DNA of 5,090 nucleotides, from contig JAOUEK010000181.1 in assembly GCA_029858755.1 (NCBI GenBank), positions 1 to 5,090 on the forward strand, read 5' to 3'. Source of the DNA: Thermoleophilia bacterium. GTDB lineage: Bacteria > Actinomycetota > Thermoleophilia > Gaiellales > Gaiellaceae. Shown here in pieces: positions 1 through 5,090 of the stretch (within the stretch, counting starts at the first letter, position 1; every line of letters starts with the position of its first letter). Below the pieces are notes generated by a model that saw only the letters and a program-made list of their open reading frames with translations, made no database searches and was not told where the DNA came from. The position numbers and the translations under genes were made by a program.

Positions 1-58
1 CGGCTGCGCGGTCGAGCGGGTGCGCGGTGGTCGGTGGGGTGTGCTCGTACGACGGCAT

Positions 59-78
59 GCGGCCGCGGAGGCGGCCGC
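59..78. repeat. GCGGCCGC inverted repeat, repeat unit 1
   Basis: Two GCGGCCGC arms (59-66 and 71-78) flank GGAG. Each arm is self-complementary, so they can form an 8-bp stem with a 4-nt loop. The same structure recurs at 179-198 in the second unit. No function is known; its presence in each unit marks it as a structural element of the repeat. Confidence 0.7.
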
Positions 79-96
79 CTTCAGGGGTGTGCGCGT

Positions 97-122
97 CGCG
101 GATCCGCTTCGGCGGATCCGCG
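97..122. repeat. 11-bp hairpin with UUCG tetraloop, repeat unit 1
   Basis: Arm CGCGGATCCGC (97-107), loop TTCG (108-111) and arm GCGGATCCGCG (112-122) pair without mismatch. The closing pair makes a C(UUCG)G tetraloop, known as one of the most stable RNA loops. No U-tract follows, so this is not a canonical intrinsic terminator. It could be a REP-like element, an mRNA 3'-end stabiliser for a gene to the left, or a cruciform site. Confidence 0.8.
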
Positions 123-216
123 GCTGCGCGGTCGAGCGGGTGCGCGGTGGTCGGTGGGGTGTGCTCGTACGACGGCATGCGGCCGCGGAGGCGGCCGCCT
201 TCAGGGGTGTGCGCGT

Positions 217-242
217 CGCGGATCCGCTTCGGCGGATCCGCG
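217..242. repeat. 11-bp hairpin with UUCG tetraloop, repeat unit 2
   Basis: Exact second copy of the hairpin at 97-122, completed by the first two bases of the decayed third unit (241-242). It ends about 65 bp before the most likely ATPase start, so it could lie in that gene's leader or promoter region. No U-tract follows. Confidence 0.8.
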
Positions 243-310
243 ACTGCGCGGTCAACCGATCCGCGCGCTCACCGACGCGCGTCGGCGGCCGCCGTCGCCA
301 CCATGTGGCC

Positions 311-2152
311 GTGGCGCGCTCGCTGAACCGGATCCTCGCCGTCCTCATCCTGGGCGCGCTGACGAGCGGTCTCGCGCTCGCCGCCGTCGAGCAGCACGGC
401 GCAGCGGAGACGCTGTGGGCGATCGCGACGGCCGCGGTGCTCGTGCCGCTGACCCTCGACGTCGCCCGCTCGCTGCTCAAGGGGGACGTCGGCGTCGACG
501 CGATCGCGCTCGTCGCCATCCTCGGAGCGCTCCTCCTCGGCGAGTACCTGGCGGGCGCGATCATCGCGCTCATGCTCGCGGGCGGCAACGCCCTCGAGGA
601 CTACGCGCAGGGGCGCGCCAGCAGGGAGCTCCGCTCGCTCGTCGATCGGGCGCCGCGCCTCGGGCACCGGCGCGAGGGCAACGCCATCGTCGAGGTGCCG
701 GTGGAGCTGCTCGAGGTCGGCGACACCGTCGTCGTCCGAGCCGGCGAGGTCGTGCCCGCCGACGGCAAGGTCACGGACGGGCGCGGGGCCGTGATCGACA
801 CGTCGGCGTTGACCGGGGAGCCGCTACCCGTCACCGTCCACGCGGGCGGCGACGTGCTCTCCGGCACCGCCAACGCCGGGGAGGCGTTCGACCTCGTCGT
901 CGGACGTCCCGCCGCCGAGTCGGCCTACGCCGGGGTCGTTCGACTCGTCCGGCAGGCGGCCGAGGAGCGCGCCCCGTTCGTGCGCATGGCCGACCGCTAC
1001 GCGATCGTCTTCCTCCCGGTGACGGCCGTCGTCGCCGGCCTGGCGTGGGCGCTGAGCAGCGATCCCGTACGGGCCCTCGCCGTGTTCGTCGTCGCCACGC
1101 CCTGCCCGCTGATCCTCGCAGCACCGATCGCGCTCGTCGCGGGGCTGTCGAGAGCGGCCGGAATGGGAGTGATCGTCAAGGGCGGCAGCGCGATCGAGGC
1201 CCTCGGGGGTGCGAAGACGGTGCTGCTCGACAAGACGGGGACCGTGACGAGCGGCGAGCCGGAGATCGAGCGCGTCGTCGCACTCGACAGGCTGCCCGGG
1301 GGAGAGGTCGTGCGCCTCGCCGCCTCGCTCGACCAGCACTCCGCGCACGCGCTCGCCGAGGCGCTCGTCCACGGTGCCGAGCGCAGCGGCATGGCGCTCT
1401 CGCCGCCTCGGGACACGCGCGAGACGGCCGGGCAGGGGATCCGCGGCACCGTGGACGGGCACGAGGTGGCGGTCGGCTCGGGCGCCTGGCTCGAGGAGCT
1501 CGGCTACAGGGGCGCGCGGGAGGCGTCGGCCAAGCTGGACGGCGGCGACAGCGTCGGGCGGGCCAAGGTCGTCGTCGGCGTCGACGGGGCCGTCGCCGGG
1601 GTGATCGTGATGGCGGATCACGTGCGACCCGACGCCGCCGGCCTCGCCCAGGCGCTGCGGGAGGTCGGCATCGAGCACGTCGCCCTCGTCTCGGGCGACC
1701 GTCGCGAGGTTGCGGAGGAGGTGGGGCGGCTCGTCGATGTCGACGTCGTCTACGCGGAGCAGAGCCCCGAGGACAAGCTCGAGGTCGTCCGCGCGATCGG
1801 CGCCCGCGCGGGCTTGCGCCCGGTGGTGATGGTCGGAGACGGCATCAACGACGCCCCGGCGCTCGCTCTCGCCGACGTCGGCATCGCCATGGGCGCCCAG
1901 GGCGCGACGGTCTCGTCCGAGACGGCCGACGTCGTGGTCACCGTGGACAAGGTCGACCGTGTCGCCGACGCGATCCGGATCGGCAGGCGCTCCCTCCACA
2001 TCGCGCGCCAGAGCATCGTCCTCGGGCTCGGTGCGAGTCTGGTGGCGATGGGCTTCGCGGCGTTCGGCTACCTGCCGCCGGTCGCCGGCGCGCTGCTGCA
2101 GGAGGGGATCGACGTGGCCGTGATCCTCAACGCCCTGCGCGCGCTGCGCTGA
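311..2152 (+). CDS. P1B-type heavy-metal-translocating ATPase (TPC motif, no N-terminal metal-binding domain)
   Basis: Predicted inner-membrane pump that couples ATP hydrolysis to transition-metal movement, usually export. Numbered from GTG 311 (613 aa): hydrophobic segments near 7-26, 32-51 and 58-86; actuator TGE at 168-170; membrane pair near 230-251 and 257-283 with Thr263-Pro264-Cys265 (ATPCPLI) where many relatives have CPC; phosphorylated Asp307 in DKTGT; hinge GDGIND at 509-514; last two helpers near 568-609 ending in QEGIDVAVILNAL. There is no CxxC or His-rich N-terminal domain. The His-Pro dipeptide of the nucleotide domain is replaced by His346-Ala347. The metal cannot be read from sequence; the TPC motif argues against assuming copper. 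Start uncertain: GTG 305 and GTG 311 both fit the protein, neither has a clear ribosome site, and in-frame codons further left fall in the repeat. The 3' end overlaps the convergent LysR gene by 26 bp. Confidence 0.93.
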   Translation: MARSLNRILAVLILGALTSGLALAAVEQHGAAETLWAIATAAVLVPLTLDVARSLLKGDVGVDAIALVAILGALLLGEYLAGAIIALMLAGGNALEDYAQGRASRELRSLVDRAPRLGHRREGNAIVEVPVELLEVGDTVVVRAGEVVPADGKVTDGRGAVIDTSALTGEPLPVTVHAGGDVLSGTANAGEAFDLVVGRPAAESAYAGVVRLVRQAAEERAPFVRMADRYAIVFLPVTAVVAGLAWALSSDPVRALAVFVVATPCPLILAAPIALVAGLSRAAGMGVIVKGGSAIEALGGAKTVLLDKTGTVTSGEPEIERVVALDRLPGGEVVRLAASLDQHSAHALAEALVHGAERSGMALSPPRDTRETAGQGIRGTVDGHEVAVGSGAWLEELGYRGAREASAKLDGGDSVGRAKVVVGVDGAVAGVIVMADHVRPDAAGLAQALREVGIEHVALVSGDRREVAEEVGRLVDVDVVYAEQSPEDKLEVVRAIGARAGLRPVVMVGDGINDAPALALADVGIAMGAQGATVSSETADVVVTVDKVDRVADAIRIGRRSLHIARQSIVLGLGASLVAMGFAAFGYLPPVAGALLQEGIDVAVILNALRALR

Positions 2153-3071
2153 GCGACGGGCTGTCGAGCACCGGCTCCAGGTCGAGCCCGCGGGCGATTC
2201 CGAGCAGCGCCGCGACGAGCAGCGGCTCCGGGTCGCGGTCGAGCCAGACGAGGCCCATGGCGCGTGTCGCACTCGGGTCGACCAGCGGCACCGCGCGCAT
2301 GCCCGGCGGCACACCGAACTGCTGCAGCCACGGGTGGGCCATCACCGTCGACGACGCGCCGTCGCGCACGTGGAGGTAGAGGGTGGAGACGGAGTTCGTC
2401 TCCAGCACCGGCCGGGGCGAGGCCCCGGCCTCGGCGAACAGCGCGTCGACGATCCTCCGGTTCTGCATGTCCGCGGTGAGCAGGCACAGCGGGAGCTCGG
2501 CCGCCTCCGCCCAGCCGACGTGCTCGCGTCGGCCGAGCGGCCCGTCCGTCGCAGTCAGCAGCAGGTAGCGCTCGCGGTACAGCGGCAGCGTGCGCACGCC
2601 CTCCAGGGGCTCCGAGTCCAGGTACGTGAGCCCGAGGTCGAGCTCGTAGTCGGCGAGCCCGCGCTCGATCTGCCGCGAGTTGAGGGAGTAGACGGCGATC
2701 GTCACGCCCGGATAGGCGTCGCGGAAGGGGCGGGTGAGGGACGCTGCGGACGAGAGCGAGGTGGGGACGGCACCGAGCCGCAGCCTGCCCGAGAGGCCAC
2801 GCCGCACCGCGTCCACCGCCTCCTCCAGCCCGTCCACGTCGGCGTGGATCCGCTGGGCCCAGCCGAGCACTCGCTCGCCCTCCGGCGTGAGGCCCTCGTA
2901 GCGCTGTCCGCGCCGCACGAGCGGGAGGCCCGTCTCCTGCTCGAGCCTCCGGATCCCGGCCGAGAGCGTCGGCTGGGTGACGCCGCACGCCGCGGCGGCG
3001 CGGCCGAAGTGCCCCTCGCGCGCGAGCGCGACGAGGTATGCGAGGTGCTGCAGGGCGACGGCCAACTCCAC
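2127..3071 (-). CDS. LysR-family transcriptional regulator, divergent from formate dehydrogenase
   Basis: A 314-aa protein of normal LysR length. The N-terminal winged helix-turn-helix is clear: HLAYLVALAREGHFGRAAA at 9-27, then GVTQPTLSAGIRRLE at 30-44 including the recognition helix, then GLPLVRR. A linker helix leads to a periplasmic-binding-protein-like effector domain from about 90 (GRLRLGAVPTSL onward). The GTG at 3071 has no clear ribosome site; a TTG two codons in (3065) is an alternative and would also fit usual LysR N-termini. The gene is divergent from the formate dehydrogenase across 115 bp with a palindrome between them, the typical LysR arrangement for controlling the neighbour and itself. 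LysR regulators of formate dehydrogenase operons are known (FdsR of Cupriavidus), but orthology is not shown. No cysteine stands where I align the OxyR peroxide-sensing Cys. Effector unknown. Confidence 0.95.
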   Translation of the reverse strand: MELAVALQHLAYLVALAREGHFGRAAAACGVTQPTLSAGIRRLEQETGLPLVRRGQRYEGLTPEGERVLGWAQRIHADVDGLEEAVDAVRRGLSGRLRLGAVPTSLSSAASLTRPFRDAYPGVTIAVYSLNSRQIERGLADYELDLGLTYLDSEPLEGVRTLPLYRERYLLLTATDGPLGRREHVGWAEAAELPLCLLTADMQNRRIVDALFAEAGASPRPVLETNSVSTLYLHVRDGASSTVMAHPWLQQFGVPPGMRAVPLVDPSATRAMGLVWLDRDPEPLLVAALLGIARGLDLEPVLDSPSLSAARAGR

Positions 3072-3087
3072 ACATGATACGAGGTTC

Positions 3088-3104
3088 GATAGATGACATC
3101 TATC
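3088..3104. promoter_or_regulatory. Probable LysR-family operator (perfect 17-bp palindrome)
   Basis: GATAGATG (3088-3095), central A, CATCTATC (3097-3104): perfect 8-bp arms. It contains the LysR-box pattern T-N11-A (T3090, A3102) and also ATAG-N7-CTAT. It is AT-richer than its surroundings. It lies 16 bp outside the LysR start codon and 82 bp before the formate dehydrogenase ATG, so one bound regulator could repress its own gene and control the divergent one. If transcription of the dehydrogenase starts near 3161, the palindrome centre is at about -65, the usual LysR recognition position; that start is inferred. Confidence 0.75.
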
Positions 3105-3124
3105 ACTGAGTCGACCGGGTCACT

Positions 3125-3154
3125 TTGACGCGACGTGCCCGCAGCGGGAATCCT
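3125..3154 (+). promoter_or_regulatory. Weak candidate promoter for the formate dehydrogenase
   Basis: TTGACG at 3125-3130 resembles a -35 box. An 18-bp gap leads to AATCCT (3149-3154), a poor -10 sharing three of six bases with TATAAT. A weak -10 would fit a promoter that needs an activator. The start would be near 3161, giving a leader of about 26 nt that includes the ribosome site. Confidence 0.25.
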
Positions 3155-3176
3155 TGGGGCGAGTCCCGCGGAGAAT

Positions 3177-3182
3177 GGAGAG
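3177..3182 (+). promoter_or_regulatory. Ribosome binding site deciding the formate dehydrogenase start
   Basis: GGAGAG precedes ATG 3187, with the GGAG core 6 nt from the start codon, a good spacing. The in-frame ATG at 3175 has a GGAG only 1 nt away and the TTG at 3154 has none, so 3187 is preferred. ATG 3193 is a weaker alternative. Confidence 0.6.
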
Positions 3183-3186
3183 CCAG

Positions 3187-5090
3187 ATGCGCATGCCCAA
3201 GGGCCGCCTCACGACGCCGCTCGTCCGCGACGGCGACGCGCTGCGCGAAGCGTCGTGGGACGCCGCGCTCGACGAGGTCGCAGCCCGGTTCGCCGACGCC
3301 CGCGACGCCGGCGCGGCCACGTCGTTCGGGGTCTTCTCGTGCTCGAAGGCCACGAACGAGATGAACTTCCTGGCGCAGAAGCTCGCGCGGCAGGTGATGG
3401 GCACGAACAACATCGACTCGTGTAACCGCACCTGACACGCTCCCAGCGTCGTCGGTCTGGCGACGGTGTTCGGAGCGGGCGGCGGCACCTCGTCGTACCG
3501 CGAGATCGAGGAGACGGACGTGATCCTGCTCTGGGGCTCGAACGCGCGGGAGACGCATCCGATCTTCTTCCACCACCTGCTCAAGGGCGTGCGCGCGGGC
3601 GCGCGGCTCTACGTAGTCGACCCGCGGCGCACGACCTCCGCGCAGTGGGCCGACCGCTGGCTCGGGCTCGACGTCGGCTCCGACATCGCGCTCTCGAACA
3701 CGATGGCCCGGGAGATCGTGCGCGCGGGGCTCCACAACCGGGCGTTCGTCGAGCACGCGACCGTGGGCTTCGACGACTACGTGGCCTCGATCGAGCCGTT
3801 CACGCTCGAGGAGGGCGAGCGCCTGACCGGCGTGCCCGCGGATGTGATCCACGAGGCCGCGAACGCCTATGCGCGCGCCGACCGGGCGATGATCTGCTGG
3901 ACGCTCGGCATCACCGAGCACCACAACGCGGTCGACAACGTGCTCGCGCTGATCAACCTCGGCCTGCTCTGCGGCCACGTCGGCCGCTACGGGTCGGGGC
4001 TGAACCCGCTCCGGGGGCAAAACAACGTGCAGGGCGGCGGCGACATGGGCGCGATCCCGAACAAGCTGCCCGGCTTCCAGGACATCGAGCGGGACGCGGG
4101 CGCGCGGGCGCGCTTCGAGGCGGCGTGGGACGTCCCCGTCCGCCCGCAGTACGGCTGGCACCTGACGCAGATGTTCCACGCGATGGAGCGCGGCGAGCTA
4201 CGCACCCTGTACGTGATCGGCGAGAACCCGGCGCAGTCCGAGGCGGACGTCGGGCAGGCGCGGAAGCTCCTCGCCGGCCTCGACTTCCTCGTCGTGCAGG
4301 ACATCGTGATGACGAAGACGGCCGAGCTCGCCGACGTCGTGCTCCCCTCGTCGGCCTCGTGGTGCGAGAGCGAGGGCACGGTCACGAACAGCGAGCGGCG
4401 CGTGCAGCGCGTGCGCAAGGCGCTCGACCCTCCCGGCGAGGCGCGGGACGACGCGTGGATCCTCTGCGAGCTCGCGCGCCGCCTCGGGCACGACTGGGGG
4501 CACCCGACCGCGGAGCAGGTGTGGGACGAGCTGCGCTCGCTGTCGCCCATGCACGGGGGCATGAGCTACGGGCGGCTCGAGCAGCACGGCGGCCTCCAGT
4601 GGCCCTGCCCCGACGAGGAGCATCCCGGCTCGCTGTACCTCCATGAGCGCCTCTGGCGCGAGCCGCTGGAGGGCCCGCCGGCGCCGTTCAGCGTCGTCGA
4701 GGCGCGCCCGCCCTTCGAGGCGCTCGACGCCGAGTACCCGATCCGGCTCACGACCGGTCGCAGGCTCGAGTCCTACAACACCGGCGCCCAGTCCGGCCGC
4801 TACCGCTCGCCGCTGCACCGCGGCGAGTCGATCGACCTCTCCCCGGAGGACGCGGAGCGCATGCAGCTCGTGGACGGCGAGATCGTCCGCGTCTCGTCGC
4901 GCCGAGGGTCGGTGGAGGCGCCGGTTCGCGTTGACGAGTCGCTCCGGGCCGGCCTCGCGTTCATGACGTTCCACTTCCCGGAGGAGGTGGAGACGAACCT
5001 GCTCACGATCGACGCCACCGACCCGAAGTCGGGCACGGCGGAGTTCAAGGCGGCGGCGATCCGGGTGGAGAAGATCGAGCCCTCGCTCGC
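3187..5090 (+). CDS. Selenocysteine-containing formate dehydrogenase catalytic subunit, lacking the N-terminal [4Fe-4S] domain (3' end outside window)
   Basis: Molybdopterin oxidoreductase of the FdhF type, oxidising formate to CO2 or the reverse at a Mo/W bis-MGD centre. The frame is open from 3097 to the window end except for one UGA at 3433-3435, read as Sec83. Active-site residues are all present: Sec83, His84 and Arg276 (NPLRGQNNVQGG). The Sec-to-Arg spacing of 193 equals that of E. coli FdhF (Sec140, Arg333). The molybdopterin domain runs from about residue 8; the dinucleotide-binding domain starts near 517 (YPIRLTTGRRLESYNTG). 634 codons are visible and roughly 25-35 C-terminal residues are missing by comparison with FdhF. 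The odd point is the start: MRMPKGRLTTPLVRDG matches FdhF only from about residue 58, so the four-Cys [4Fe-4S] motif is absent. Electrons may pass via a partner, or the gene is truncated. It is divergent from the LysR gene. Confidence 0.93.
3433..3435 (+). other. In-frame UGA selenocysteine codon (Sec83)
   Basis: TGA is preceded by codons for SCNRT and followed by HAPSVVGLATVFGAGGG, matching the CCARV-U-HGPSVAGL active site of E. coli FdhF. Formate dehydrogenase-like protein continues in the same frame for over 550 codons afterwards with no further stop. This is the catalytic Mo/W ligand, not a termination signal. Confidence 0.95.
3436..3477 (+). promoter_or_regulatory. Bacterial SECIS element (selenocysteine insertion hairpin)
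   Basis: The hairpin lies inside the coding region directly after the UGA. Lower stem: CGCTCC (3438-3443) pairs with GGAGCG (3472-3477). Two more pairs are possible (C3444-G3468, A3445-U3467), with a G-G mismatch and a small bulge. Upper stem: CGTCG (3447-3451) pairs with CGACG (3461-3465), then U3452-G3460 and C3453-G3459. The apical loop is GGUCU (3454-3458), at +19 to +23 after the UGA. In E. coli fdhF the SelB-contacting loop is also GGUCU at, by my count from memory, the same offset. SelB with Sec-tRNA would bind this loop to decode the UGA. Confidence 0.85.

Larger units (their letters stand above)
1..258. repeat. 120-bp perfect tandem direct repeat (2 units plus a decayed partial third)
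   Basis: Bases 1-120 and 121-240 are identical at every position. From 241 a third copy begins (15 of the first 18 bases match) and then diverges. The first unit starts at the window edge, so more copies may lie upstream. Each unit holds two inverted repeats: one built from two GCGGCCGC arms and one closed by a CTTCGG loop. This array, plus an unremarkable stretch to about 304, fills the region before the ATPase. All forward frames stay largely open through it and the translation is Arg/Gly/Ala-rich with no recognisable domain, so I read it as non-coding. The unit equals 40 codons, so an upstream GTG (position 20) would stay in frame with the ATPase, a probable false extension. Perfect identity suggests recent duplication or homogenisation, or an assembly artefact. 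Confidence 0.93.

Noticed and set aside
97..122. Intrinsic transcription terminator
   Set aside because: The stem is strong but no U-tract follows on either strand.
1..240. CRISPR array
   Set aside because: Units of 120 bp are directly adjacent with no unique spacers.
824..2314. Long minus-strand frame across the ATPase
   Set aside because: It opposes a well-supported gene, has Asp/Arg/His-rich low-complexity composition and no recognisable motif.
34..2379. Long plus-strand frame overlapping the ATPase
   Set aside because: The translation is Arg/Gly/Ala-rich with no domain; it is a GC-bias shadow of the ATPase, which has every P-type motif.
3074..3079. Minus-strand -10 box TATCAT for the LysR gene
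   Set aside because: It ends only 2 nt before the GTG start and has no matching -35; it would work only if translation begins at the downstream TTG, so support is too thin to list.
3433..3435. Nonsense mutation making the formate dehydrogenase a pseudogene
   Set aside because: The UGA is at the exact selenocysteine position, is followed by a SECIS-like hairpin, and the frame stays intact for the remaining 550 codons.
3103..4179. Minus-strand 358-codon frame across the formate dehydrogenase
   Set aside because: Shadow frame; the plus-strand Sec-containing reading carries the conserved active site and family sequence.
3645..4646. Plus-strand 333-codon frame inside the formate dehydrogenase
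   Set aside because: Out-of-frame with the enzyme and made of Arg/Ala/Gly-rich sequence; shadow.
4198..4974. Minus-strand 258-codon frame in the 3' half of the formate dehydrogenase
   Set aside because: No domain or motif; shadow of the enzyme.

Overview
The window is very GC-rich, with strong third-position G/C bias and GTG starts, which fits an actinobacterium or a similar high-GC lineage. I cannot name the species. A selenocysteine-type formate dehydrogenase implies a host that makes selenocysteine and molybdopterin cofactor; those genes are not in view.

Layout. Bases 1-258 are non-genic: two perfect 120-bp tandem units plus an 18-bp decayed third start. Each unit carries two strong hairpins. 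Next is a plus-strand P1B-type heavy-metal ATPase (about 311-2152) with a TPC membrane motif and no N-terminal metal-binding domain. A minus-strand LysR-type regulator (2127-3071) converges on it, and the two 3' ends overlap by 26 bp. A 115-bp intergenic region (3072-3186) separates the regulator from a divergent plus-strand gene that runs off the right edge. It holds a perfect 17-bp palindrome that reads as a LysR-family operator.

The main content is the right-hand gene (3187-5090, incomplete), a molybdenum/tungsten formate dehydrogenase catalytic subunit read through an in-frame UGA at 3433-3435. The UGA stands where the active-site selenocysteine belongs (CNRT-U-HAPS), with homologous protein on both sides. 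The next 42 nt fold into a bacterial SECIS-like hairpin whose apical GGUCU sits at the same distance from the UGA as I recall for E. coli fdhF. A standard gene caller would split this gene or truncate it at the UGA.

The enzyme is also unusual at its N-terminus. The supported start falls just after the position where E. coli FdhF ends its [4Fe-4S] domain, so the four cluster cysteines are absent and no other frame upstream supplies them. Catalytic Sec83, His84 and Arg276 keep the E. coli spacing. The likely working unit is the LysR regulator, its palindromic operator and the divergent formate dehydrogenase. The metal ATPase looks like an independent neighbour.
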